From JBBRHF01 sp038223055 (GTDB lineage Bacteria; Actinomycetota; Actinomycetes; JACCUZ01): 7,342 nt of DNA. The stretch lies in the NCBI GenBank assembly GCA_038223055.1, contig JBBRHF010000196.1, forward strand, positions 1-7,342. Direction: 5' to 3'. The position numbers and the translations under genes were made by a program. This document shows, piece by piece, positions 1 through 6,069 of this stretch; the first letter of the stretch is position 1; every line of letters begins with the position of its first letter. The notes beneath the pieces are model-generated. The model searched no databases and had not been told where the DNA came from. It saw only the letters and a list, made by a program, of their open reading frames with translations.

Positions 1-688
1 CGGCGATGCGCACAAGCTCGACGAACGCCTCCTCGTCGGTGAGCTCGGGCAGCGCCATGACCGCTGCCGGGAGCACCCGGTCGGGTGTCGCGTAGCGCCG
101 CTCGAATGCAGCGGTGCGCCCGGCCGAGGTGATCTCCCCGGCCCAGAACAGGTGCTCCAGGGCTTGCTTGACCAGCGACCAGTTCCAGCCCCAGTGCTCG
201 GTGCTGCGCGGCGCGTCATGCGCAAGCGCCCGCTCCACCTGGCCGGCCGTCATCGGCCCCCGGTCGCGGACTTCCCCGAGCACCGCCGCGACGAGCTCGG
301 CATGATCAGCGGCGATGCGCTTCATGCTGCCCCATGCCTCGGCCTGCCAGCGGCGCATCCGCCAGTGCAGCAGCCTTCGGGTGGCCGGGGGGACCAGACT
401 CGCCTCGTGCGCCCAGTACTCCACCAGGCGCCGCGGCGAGCGACCCGCGGCCCGGTCGAGCAAACCCAGGTCGTAGGGGCCGAGGCGGCTGAACAGCGGC
501 AGATAGTGAGCCCGGACCAGCACATTCACGCTGTCCATCTGCAACAGCCCGATGCGCTGCACCGTCGAGGAGACCTGACGCATGCCGACCACGGCGTCCG
601 GGCGCCGCGCGGCGCCAAGGCCCTGAGCGGCGACGGCGATCCGGCGGGCCTGTGCCTGGGACAATCGGACCGGCTCTGCGGAGGTCAC
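1..688 (-). CDS. YcaQ/AlkX-type winged-helix DNA glycosylase, N-terminal part (3' end outside window)
   Basis: The 229 codons present match the N-terminal half of the YcaQ family (HTH_42; also annotated as winged-helix DNA-binding domain protein). Known members remove alkylated bases and unhook DNA interstrand crosslinks in the cytoplasm. Visible family marks: an opening LSQAQARRIAVAAQG helix (about residues 9-23), then LLQMDSVNVLVRAHYLPLFS (48-67), LGPYD, and further on LVEYWAHEASLVP, all strongly reminiscent of E. coli YcaQ. The catalytic-region motif Q50-M51-D52 fits the Q-hydrophobic-D form of the YcaQ/AlkX branch rather than the QxQ of AlkZ self-resistance enzymes. The family is usually near 400 residues, so roughly 40 percent is missing beyond base 1; this is a window cut, not visible damage. 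The GTG at 688-686 was chosen because it lies just before the conserved opening. No strong Shine-Dalgarno precedes it, and an in-frame GTG 10 codons further upstream is possible. The gene is divergent from the M14 peptidase. Confidence 0.85.
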   Translation of the reverse strand, partial: MTSAEPVRLSQAQARRIAVAAQGLGAARRPDAVVGMRQVSSTVQRIGLLQMDSVNVLVRAHYLPLFSRLGPYDLGLLDRAAGRSPRRLVEYWAHEASLVPPATRRLLHWRMRRWQAEAWGSMKRIAADHAELVAAVLGEVRDRGPMTAGQVERALAHDAPRSTEHWGWNWSLVKQALEHLFWAGEITSAGRTAAFERRYATPDRVLPAAVMALPELTDEEAFVELVRIA

Positions 689-795
689 GGCCGAGATCGT
701 GCCATCACCCACCGACCGGCGCTGGCCGATAGGGCATCCTGGGCACGACGGGCTCGATCCGAACGATCTCGACCGATCAGGGGAGAGAAGCCACC
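689..795. promoter_or_regulatory. Divergent intergenic region between glycosylase and M14 peptidase
   Basis: These 107 bases separate two divergent starts, so promoters for both genes should lie here. I cannot pick out a convincing -35/-10 pair on either strand. On the plus side, a purine-rich stretch GGGGAGAGAAG (780-790) lies about 5-10 bases before the GTG at 796 and is the likely ribosome binding site. Three CGATC copies (755, 764, 774) with 9-10 bp spacing sit just upstream, but the word is short and could be chance. Confidence 0.4.
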
Positions 796-1560
796 GTGCG
801 CCAGAGTCGACCGACGTCAGCCACACCCGCCGCGACCGCCTTCCTCGCGCTGCTCATCTGCGCGGTGCTGGGCGGCTCGACCGTCGCCGCGGCGGCTGTC
901 GAGACCGTGCCGACCAGCACCCTCCGCTACGGAACGTCGGCCGGCGGGCGCCCCCTCGTCGCACTGCACCGCTCCGCGGCAGCGGCGACCGCGACCACCC
1001 GCCTGCTGGTGATCGGCAACATGCACGGCGACGAGCGCGCCGGGCTGGATGTCGGCCGGCGACTGCGCACTCTCGCCCTGCCGCGGGGGCTGGACCTGTG
1101 GCTGATCCCGTCGATGAACCCCGACGGCACGGCCATGAACCGGCGTACCAACGCCCGCCGGGTCGACCTCAACCGCAACTTCCCGGACCGGTGGGTGCGC
1201 GCCGGGCGGGGCACGGTCAAGTGGTCCGGTCCACGCGTGGCCAGCGAACCCGAGACGAGAGCGCTGATGGCGTTCGTTCGGGCCCATCCGCCGGTCACGA
1301 CGGTGGTGTTCCACCAGCCGTTGTTCGGCGTGGACTCCTACCGGGCCAAGTCGCTCCCGCTGGTGCGGGCGCTAGCCCGGGCGGCGCGACTGCCGATCAG
1401 GTCCTTCGCCTGCCAGGGCACCTGCCACGGCACCTTCACGGGGTGGCACAACCGGGTGCTGCCGGGGCGCGCTGTCACGGTGGAGTTCGGCTCTACGGTC
1501 TCGACCAGACGCCTGGACACCGTGGCGGCGGCCGTCCTGGCCACCGCCACGGCGCACTGA
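796..1560 (+). CDS. Secreted M14-family zinc carboxypeptidase (MpaA-like)
   Basis: A 254-residue metallopeptidase of family M14, which cleaves C-terminal residues or amide bonds in peptides or peptidoglycan stems. The first roughly 34 residues form a Sec-type signal: Arg at 2 and 5, hydrophobic core about 15-27, and an Ala-rich possible cleavage region AAAAV near 31-35. The HxxE zinc motif is H77-G-D-E80 (GNMHGDERAG), the third zinc ligand is probably H173 (VVFHQPLFG), and the catalytic Glu is probably E230 (TVEFGS). NPDGTAMN (108-115) and DLNRNFP (124-130) are the conserved substrate-binding region, with N126-R127 matching the carboxylate-binding Asn-Arg pair. All key residues are present, so the enzyme looks intact. 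C206 and C210 could form a disulfide outside the cell. GTG at 796 is chosen for the complete signal peptide and the purine-rich site upstream. The substrate is not decidable from sequence: a murein tripeptide amidase or a general carboxypeptidase are both possible. Transcribed alone and convergent with the transporter gene. Confidence 0.88.
   Translation: MRQSRPTSATPAATAFLALLICAVLGGSTVAAAAVETVPTSTLRYGTSAGGRPLVALHRSAAAATATTRLLVIGNMHGDERAGLDVGRRLRTLALPRGLDLWLIPSMNPDGTAMNRRTNARRVDLNRNFPDRWVRAGRGTVKWSGPRVASEPETRALMAFVRAHPPVTTVVFHQPLFGVDSYRAKSLPLVRALARAARLPIRSFACQGTCHGTFTGWHNRVLPGRAVTVEFGSTVSTRRLDTVAAAVLATATAH
1520..1552. terminator. Strong inverted repeat at the 3' end of the M14 gene, possible terminator
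   Basis: CCGTGGCGG (1520-1528) pairs perfectly with CCGCCACGG (1544-1552), and GGCC (1530-1533) with GGCC (1539-1542) extends the stem inward past one mismatch to a five-base loop. The structure ends 5 bases before the stop codon, where the peptidase and transporter genes converge 18 bp apart, so a terminator acting on one or both strands would be useful here. There is no T-run on either side, and the repeat encodes Ala-rich protein, so it may simply reflect GC-rich codons. Confidence 0.35.
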
Positions 1561-1578
1561 GCCGCGCCGCCCTGAGCT

Positions 1579-3888
1579 CTAGTGGCCGGCCGGCAGCCGG
1601 CGCTCGAGGGTCGCGGGCAGCCACCAGTTGCGCCGCCCGAGCAGCGTCATGGCCGAGGGCAGCAGCACCGCCCGGACCACCGTCGCATCGATGAGCACGG
1701 CGGCGGCCAGGCCCACCCCCAGCTGCTTGAACTCCATCAGCGACAGGGACCCGAAGATGCTGAACACCCCGACCATGACGGCGGCAGCGCTCGTGACGAC
1801 CCCGGCCGAGGCGGTGACGCCGTGCGCGACGGCCACCTTCGTGGGCATCCCGAGGTCGTGCGCCTCGCGGATCCGGCTGACGACGAAGACGTGGTAGTCC
1901 ATCGAGAGCCCGAACAGCACGACGAACAGGAACAGCGGCAGCCAGTTGACGATGGTGCCCCCGCCGGTGAACCCGAGCAGGTCCTGACCCAGGCCGTGCT
2001 GAAAGACGAGCACCAGGGCCCCGTACGCCGCGGCGACCGAGAGCAGGTTCAGCACCACCGCCGTCACCGCCACGACCACCGAGCGGAACGCCAGCACCAG
2101 CACCACGAACGTCATCCCGAGCACGAACGCCATCACCCAGGGCAGCCGGGCTCGCTGCTGCGCAGTGAAGTCAGCGGACCCGGCGGTCTCGCCGGTCACC
2201 GCGACCTCGCTGCCCGGCACCGCCCGCTGCAATGCCGGTGCCCATGTGTCGCGCAGTGCGGCCAGTGATGCCGTCGAGCGCGCCGACTTGAAGTCACCGG
2301 GCACCGGCAGGTCGACTAGCGCGGTCCGGCCGTCGGGCGCGACGTCGGCGCGCACCTCGTCGAGGTCGGCGAACAACCCGGTCGCCCGTGCATCGGTGAC
2401 CAGCGAGCGGACCCCGGCTTGCAACCCCGCCCGGTTCAGTCGCTGACCGTCCCCCGACCAGACGACGACCTCGTGGGCGAAGCCGGCCTGCGGGAACGCC
2501 GCGGTCATCGCGTCGTAGGTCCGCAGCACCGGGATCGAGCGGGGCAGCGAGTCCACGCCGGGCTCGCCGGTCTTCATCCCGAGAGCCGGCACCGCCAGCG
2601 CGACCATGGCCGAGCCGGCGATCAGGAGCGAGACCAGCGGCTTGGCCAGCACGACGCGCATGAGGGCCGGCCAGGCCCGCCCGGAGCCGTCCCGCCGCCG
2701 CAGCCGGTGCAGCAGCGGCACCCTCGGGCGCTCGACGCGGTCACCCAGCAGGGACAGCACCGCCGGCAGGACGGTCAGCGACCCCAGCACCGCCACGGCG
2801 ACGACCAGCATGGTGCCGACTCCGATCGAGATGAAGGTGGCGTCGCCGGACAGCAGCAGCCCCGACATGGCGACCAGCACGGCCACACCGGACACCAGCA
2901 CGGCCCGCCCGCTGGTGTGTGCGGCGATCTCGACGGCTTCCCGTTTGCTCGCTCCCCGGGCGCGTTCCTCCCGGGATCGCCGGACGTAGAACAGCGAGTA
3001 GTCCACGCCGACCGCCATGCCGATCAGGAGGATCACGCTGGACAGCGAGTCGGTGACCGGCAGCAGGTGCGAGACGAGGGCGGACAGCCCGATCGCCGCG
3101 GTCACGGCCGAGAACGCCAGCAGGACCGGCACACCGGCCGCAGTCAGGGCGCCGAACGTCAGCAGCAGGATCCCGAGGGTCACCGGCAGGCTGAGCCGCT
3201 CGGCCTTGCCGAAGTCGGCGTTCACCTGGTTGCCGACCCCCACGTTGAGGGATGTGTCGCCGGCCTGCTCGATGCGCAGGTCGGGGTGAGCTCGCGCCAC
3301 CCCCGCAGTCGCTGACAGGATGCGCGGCAGCTTGCCCTCGGCGACGTGGTCCGCGGCGGTGCCGGTGGCCTTGCCGACCGCGATGGTGAGCGGGAGCAAC
3401 ACGGAGCGGCCATCCCCCGAGGTGATCGGCGCCCTGATGGTGCCGACCTCAGGCAGGGCTCGCAGCCGGGTCCGCAACTCGGCAACCACCGTGGCCGTCG
3501 TCTCCGGCGCCAGCCGGCCCGACCGTGCCTGCACCAGCACCCGCTCGACCGGGGTGACCGAGTAGCCCGCCCTGGCCACCGCCCGGTCGGCCCGGCCGGA
3601 CTGCCCGACCCCCATCTCGGCGTCGGTCAGCAACCGGGTGCCGGCCGCGCCGCCGGCGACGAATACGGCGATGACGAAGACCAGCCAGGCGGCCACGGCC
3701 TTCCAGCGATGGTGGATGCTCCAGCGGGCGACCCGCAGCAGCCGGCCGTCCCGATGTTCGCCGGGTCTGCCCGGCGAGTCGGCGCGCGAAGGCGGTTCGA
3801 CGCGGGCCGGCGGTTCGACCCGGGAAGGCGGTTCGACGCGGGCGTACGCCTCGATGGGGTCGGACTGCTCGGGGACGGTGACGGCCAT
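1579..3888 (-). CDS. MMPL-family (RND superfamily) transporter
   Basis: A 769-residue inner-membrane exporter of the MMPL family, which uses the proton gradient to move lipids or hydrophobic small molecules outward. Layout: cytoplasmic N-terminal extension (1-60) with a VEPPSR-type tandem repeat, TM1 (about 63-83), first extracellular porter domain (about 85-230), TM2-6 (about 233-380), TM7 (about 415-437), second porter domain (about 438-580), and TM8-12 (about 584-750). The two proton-relay Asp-Tyr pairs seen in MmpL3 are both present: D296-Y297 (GVDYSLFYVRR) and D664-Y665 (SMDYHVFVVSR), so it should be active. The C-terminus is short, without the long tail of mycobacterial MmpL3. ATG at 3888 is preceded by GGAGG (3898-3894) at 5-base spacing, a strong site. 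The substrate is unknown. The gene is divergent from the two-component operon and may be its target, a common arrangement for exporters of this type; this is inference. Confidence 0.93.
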   Translation of the reverse strand: MAVTVPEQSDPIEAYARVEPPSRVEPPARVEPPSRADSPGRPGEHRDGRLLRVARWSIHHRWKAVAAWLVFVIAVFVAGGAAGTRLLTDAEMGVGQSGRADRAVARAGYSVTPVERVLVQARSGRLAPETTATVVAELRTRLRALPEVGTIRAPITSGDGRSVLLPLTIAVGKATGTAADHVAEGKLPRILSATAGVARAHPDLRIEQAGDTSLNVGVGNQVNADFGKAERLSLPVTLGILLLTFGALTAAGVPVLLAFSAVTAAIGLSALVSHLLPVTDSLSSVILLIGMAVGVDYSLFYVRRSREERARGASKREAVEIAAHTSGRAVLVSGVAVLVAMSGLLLSGDATFISIGVGTMLVVAVAVLGSLTVLPAVLSLLGDRVERPRVPLLHRLRRRDGSGRAWPALMRVVLAKPLVSLLIAGSAMVALAVPALGMKTGEPGVDSLPRSIPVLRTYDAMTAAFPQAGFAHEVVVWSGDGQRLNRAGLQAGVRSLVTDARATGLFADLDEVRADVAPDGRTALVDLPVPGDFKSARSTASLAALRDTWAPALQRAVPGSEVAVTGETAGSADFTAQQRARLPWVMAFVLGMTFVVLVLAFRSVVVAVTAVVLNLLSVAAAYGALVLVFQHGLGQDLLGFTGGGTIVNWLPLFLFVVLFGLSMDYHVFVVSRIREAHDLGMPTKVAVAHGVTASAGVVTSAAAVMVGVFSIFGSLSLMEFKQLGVGLAAAVLIDATVVRAVLLPSAMTLLGRRNWWLPATLERRLPAGH
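3788..3841 (-). repeat. Three 18-bp tandem repeats in the transporter N-terminus
   Basis: Three adjacent 18-bp units (3788-3805, 3806-3823, 3824-3841) share the core GGCGGTTCGA/CGGTTCGA; the first and third are identical and the middle differs at a few bases. On the minus strand they encode RVEPPS, RVEPPA and RVEPPS (residues 18-35), followed by a degenerate RADSPG. The unit length is a multiple of three, so copy number can change without breaking the frame. Confidence 0.9.
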
Positions 3889-3976
3889 GGTGACCTCCGG
3901 GGGACGCGAAAGGATGACCTCACCAAGGTCGTCGCCGACGGCGCCGGTGTCTCTGCGGCCAGTGGCCGACTCGACG

Positions 3977-3990
3977 GGGGGATAACCCCC
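3977..3990. promoter_or_regulatory. Candidate operator palindrome GGGGGATAACCCCC
   Basis: Five Gs and five Cs flank a four-base ATAA centre, giving a near-perfect 14-bp dyad. It sits 88 bp from the transporter start and 103 bp from the kinase start, so a dimeric regulator could act on both genes. The natural candidate is the NarL-type regulator encoded in the operon. It is not followed by a T-run and lies upstream of genes on both sides, so a terminator is unlikely. Binding is inferred. Confidence 0.45.
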
Positions 3991-4050
3991 GGGTCAGTTG
4001 GGCGGTCAGCCGGCTCGTCCGCACAGCGCGCAGTCTCTAGCGTGGGGTGC

Positions 4051-4072
4051 GTTCGGGCCGGTCGGCCCGAGC
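4051..4072 (+). promoter_or_regulatory. Stem-loop in the 5' leader of the kinase operon
   Basis: TCGGGCC (4053-4059) pairs perfectly with GGCCCGA (4064-4070) around a GGTC loop; a U-G and a G-C pair extend the stem to nine pairs. It ends 10 bases before the GGGAGG ribosome binding site. If the weak TAGCGT box at 4038 is the -10, this hairpin would be at the very 5' end of the mRNA, where it could protect the transcript. It could equally be a DNA dyad for a regulator. Confidence 0.4.
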
Positions 4073-4093
4073 ACGAGACGGCGGGAGGTGGGC

Positions 4094-5359
4094 GTGGTGT
4101 TCCGTGACATCTGGTCGGCGCGAACCTGGCTCGCCACGACGTACGTCGTGCTCGGGCTGCCCGCCGGCATTATCACGTTCACCGTCGCCGTGACGGGGCT
4201 GGCTCTCAGTGTCGGCCTGGTGCCCGCATTCCTGGTCGGGTTGCCCTGCTTCTGGGTCCTGGTGCACGTCGTCCGGGGCCTCTCGGCCATGGAACGAGCC
4301 CGGGCGGCGGCGTTCCTGGAGGCGCCCGTGGCGGATCGCCCGAGCCCGGTCGGACCCGCGGATCGGGGGCTGCTACGAGCCCTGCGCGCGATGGTCACCT
4401 CGCCCGGCACGTGGAAAGAAGTCGCCTACGCGCTGCTCCTGCTGCCCGTCGGCGTCGCCGGCTTCACCATCGTCGTGACCGTCTGGTCGACCGCTCTGGC
4501 CGGGGTCACCGCGCCGGCCTACGGCTGGTCGCTGCCAGAGGGCGGCGGCCTGAGCGACCTGATGGGGTGGCCCCGGGTAGCCGACGTCACGGTCTACACG
4601 GCCACCGGGGTGCTGGCGCTACTTGCCGCGCCCGTGGTCAGCCGCTGGTGCGCCCAGGGGCAGGTTGCGCTGGCTAAGGCCCTGCTCGCGCCGAGCGGCA
4701 GCGAACTCCTGCACGCTCGGGTGAACACGCTGCAGGAGACCCGCGCCCGCGTCGTCGACGCCGCCGACGCCGAGCGCCGCCGGATCGAACGCGACCTGCA
4801 CGACGGCGCCCAGCAGCACCTGGTCTCGCTAGCGATGAACCTCGGCATGGCCAAGGAGAAGATGGACGCCGACCCCGAGGCCGCGCGGGAACTCATCACG
4901 ACAGCCCACCAGGAAGCGAAGGCCTCGATCATCGAGTTGCGCAACGTCATCCGCGGCGTGCACCCGGCGGTGCTCAGCGACCGCGGGCTGGACGCGGCGC
5001 TGTCCGCGCTGGCCGCCCGTTCCCCCATCCCCGTGCAGGTGGACTATCAGGCGGACACCGCTCCCGCTCGCCGACCGTCGCCGACGGTCGAGGCCGTGGC
5101 CTACTTCGTGGTGTCCGAGGCGCTGACCAACGCCGCGCGCCACTCGCAGGCGAGCCGGATCGACGTGACAGTGCGGCGCAACGACCGGGTCCTGCTGCTC
5201 ACCGTCGCCGACGACGGCGTCGGCGGCGCGCAGGCCGGCAGCGGCACCGGCCTGCCCGGGTTGCGGGACCGGGTGGCCGCGGTCGACGGCACCCTGACCG
5301 TCGTGAGCCCGCCGGGGTTCGGCACCACCCTGACCGTGGAGCTCCCATGCGCGTCGTGA
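4094..5359 (+). CDS. Sensor histidine kinase, HisKA_3 type with four-TM sensor domain
   Basis: A membrane histidine kinase of about 421 residues (numbering from GTG 4094) that autophosphorylates and passes phosphate to the next gene's product. Four hydrophobic segments lie in two pairs (about 13-63 and 111-188), fitting the Putative Sensor domain (PF13796) of actinobacterial kinases, with almost no large extracellular loop; this suggests sensing within or at the membrane. The dimerisation/phosphoacceptor helix is ERRRIERDLHDGAQQHL, with phospho-His H236 and the D237xxxQ241 phosphatase motif known from NarX-type kinases. The HATPase_c domain has the N box EALTNAARH (N346), G1 DDGVGG (373-378) and G2 GSGTGLPGL (about 382-390), so it looks catalytically complete. 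GGGAGG (4083-4088) supports GTG 4094 or GTG 4097; an in-frame TTG at 3998 would run through the leader hairpin and is unlikely. The 3' end overlaps the regulator gene by 13 bases. Confidence 0.93.
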   Translation: MVFRDIWSARTWLATTYVVLGLPAGIITFTVAVTGLALSVGLVPAFLVGLPCFWVLVHVVRGLSAMERARAAAFLEAPVADRPSPVGPADRGLLRALRAMVTSPGTWKEVAYALLLLPVGVAGFTIVVTVWSTALAGVTAPAYGWSLPEGGGLSDLMGWPRVADVTVYTATGVLALLAAPVVSRWCAQGQVALAKALLAPSGSELLHARVNTLQETRARVVDAADAERRRIERDLHDGAQQHLVSLAMNLGMAKEKMDADPEAARELITTAHQEAKASIIELRNVIRGVHPAVLSDRGLDAALSALAARSPIPVQVDYQADTAPARRPSPTVEAVAYFVVSEALTNAARHSQASRIDVTVRRNDRVLLLTVADDGVGGAQAGSGTGLPGLRDRVAAVDGTLTVVSPPGFGTTLTVELPCAS

Positions 5360-6069
5360 TCGCCGAGGACTCGGTACTGCTGCGGGCCGGCATCGTGCGC
5401 CTGCTCGAGGACGCTGGGCTCACCGTGGTGGCGGCGGTCGACGAGCCCGAGGCGCTGCTCCGGGCCGTGGCCGAGCACTCGCCCGACGTGTGCATCGTCG
5501 ACGTACGGATGCCTCCGACATTCACCGACGAGGGGGTGCGCGCATCGCTCGTGCTGCGCGCCCAACACCCCGGCGTCGGGGTGCTCGTGCTCAGCCAGTA
5601 CGTCGAGGAGCGATACGCCATCGACCTGATCGCGGCGGACACCAGCGGCATCGGCTACCTGCTCAAAGACCGCGTCGCCGACGTCGCCGAGTTCGTCGAG
5701 GCGGTCCGCCGGGTCGCCACGGGCGGCACCGCCCTGGACCCCGAGGTGGTCTCCCAACTGCTGGTGCGCAGCCGTCGCCTCGACCCGCTGGGGGCCCTCA
5801 CCCCTCGGGAGCGCGACGTGATCGCCCTGATGGCCGAGGGCCGCAGCAACGCCGGCATCGCCGCCGGTCTCGTCGTCAGCGAGGGCGCCGTGGAGAAGCA
5901 CGTTAGCTCGATCTTCACCAAGCTCGGTCTTCCGCCCGCCGACCAGGATCACCGCCGGGTGCTGGCCGTGCTGCGCTACCTCGGCGGCACCGACCACGCC
6001 GATCACGGCGTGGCCGACTTACCCCATCTCGGCCGGGCCGAGCGTGGGCCACAGGAGGGTCACCAGTGA
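5347..6069 (+). CDS. NarL/FixJ-family response regulator with unusual C-terminal tail
   Basis: A 240-residue DNA-binding regulator, the expected partner of the upstream kinase. The receiver domain (1-120) has the acidic pair E7-D8, phosphoacceptor D52 (CIVDVRMPP), S83 and K107 (YLLKD), so phosphorylation chemistry is intact. A LuxR/GerE helix-turn-helix occupies about 149-205 (LTPRERDVIALMAEGRSNAG, then AVEKHVSSIFTKLGLP). The conserved part normally ends at RVLAVLRYLGG (residue 214); here 26 more residues, rich in His, Asp and Gly, follow, with a TTA leucine codon at 6019-6021. ATG 5347 has GGAG (5338-5341) five bases upstream inside the kinase gene. The stop overlaps the next gene's GTG by four bases (GTGA), implying coupled translation. 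Likely targets are its own operon and the divergent transporter, possibly through the palindrome at 3977; that is inference. Confidence 0.95.
   Translation: MRVVIAEDSVLLRAGIVRLLEDAGLTVVAAVDEPEALLRAVAEHSPDVCIVDVRMPPTFTDEGVRASLVLRAQHPGVGVLVLSQYVEERYAIDLIAADTSGIGYLLKDRVADVAEFVEAVRRVATGGTALDPEVVSQLLVRSRRLDPLGALTPRERDVIALMAEGRSNAGIAAGLVVSEGAVEKHVSSIFTKLGLPPADQDHRRVLAVLRYLGGTDHADHGVADLPHLGRAERGPQEGHQ
5994..6013 (+). other. Stem-loop inside the regulator's C-terminal tail
   Basis: CCACGCC (5994-6000) pairs with GGCGTGG (6007-6013) around GATCAC. It begins six bases after the codon for the last conserved regulator residue, so it sits where the regulator gene normally stops and the intergenic space begins. 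No T-run follows. It may be a relic terminator or an mRNA processing/attenuation element; function unproven. Confidence 0.4.
6054..6059 (+). promoter_or_regulatory. Ribosome binding site for first DUF4097 gene
   Basis: GGAGGG lies six bases before GTG 6066 and inside the end of the regulator gene. It decides the start of the DUF4097 gene and makes the GTGA stop/start overlap credible. Confidence 0.75.

Larger units (their letters stand above)
3889..4093. promoter_or_regulatory. Divergent control region between MMPL gene and two-component operon
   Basis: These 205 bases must carry the promoters of both the transporter and the kinase operon. Near the middle lies the palindrome at 3977-3990 (separate entry). 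On the plus strand TAGCGT (4038-4043) fits a loose TAnnnT -10 box, with no good -35 at 17-18 bp spacing; transcription would then start near 4050. GGTCAG occurs twice (3992-3997 and 4004-4009) at 12-bp spacing. I see no clear promoter for the minus strand and no small ORF with good codon use. Confidence 0.5.

Noticed and set aside
755..778. Three CGATC copies at 9-10 bp spacing upstream of the M14 gene
   Set aside because: A five-base word in GC-rich DNA with imperfect spacing is not enough to call an operator.
152..1012. Long plus-strand open frame of 286 codons overlapping the glycosylase
   Set aside because: It has no recognisable domain, is Arg/Pro/His-rich in the manner of GC-rich antisense frames, and overlaps two well-supported genes (YcaQ-like on minus, M14 on plus).
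699..1694. 331-codon plus-strand frame overlapping the M14 gene
   Set aside because: Arg/Gly/Pro-rich shadow frame; the 796-1560 frame has all M14 catalytic motifs and a signal peptide.
1582..3315. Plus-strand open frames opposite the MMPL gene (1582-2268, 2419-3315)
   Set aside because: Their composition is dominated by Gln, His, Arg, Gly and Asp from reading the opposite strand of a high-GC membrane protein gene; no start context or family match.
3998..4093. N-terminal extension of the kinase from TTG 3998
   Set aside because: The 32 extra residues have poor codon use, span the leader hairpin and the possible -10 box, and have no ribosome binding site; GGGAGG at 4083-4088 points to the GTG at 4094 or 4097.
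5101..6006. 301-codon minus-strand frame opposite the kinase and regulator
   Set aside because: Antisense of conserved HATPase, receiver and HTH domains; no recognisable domain of its own.
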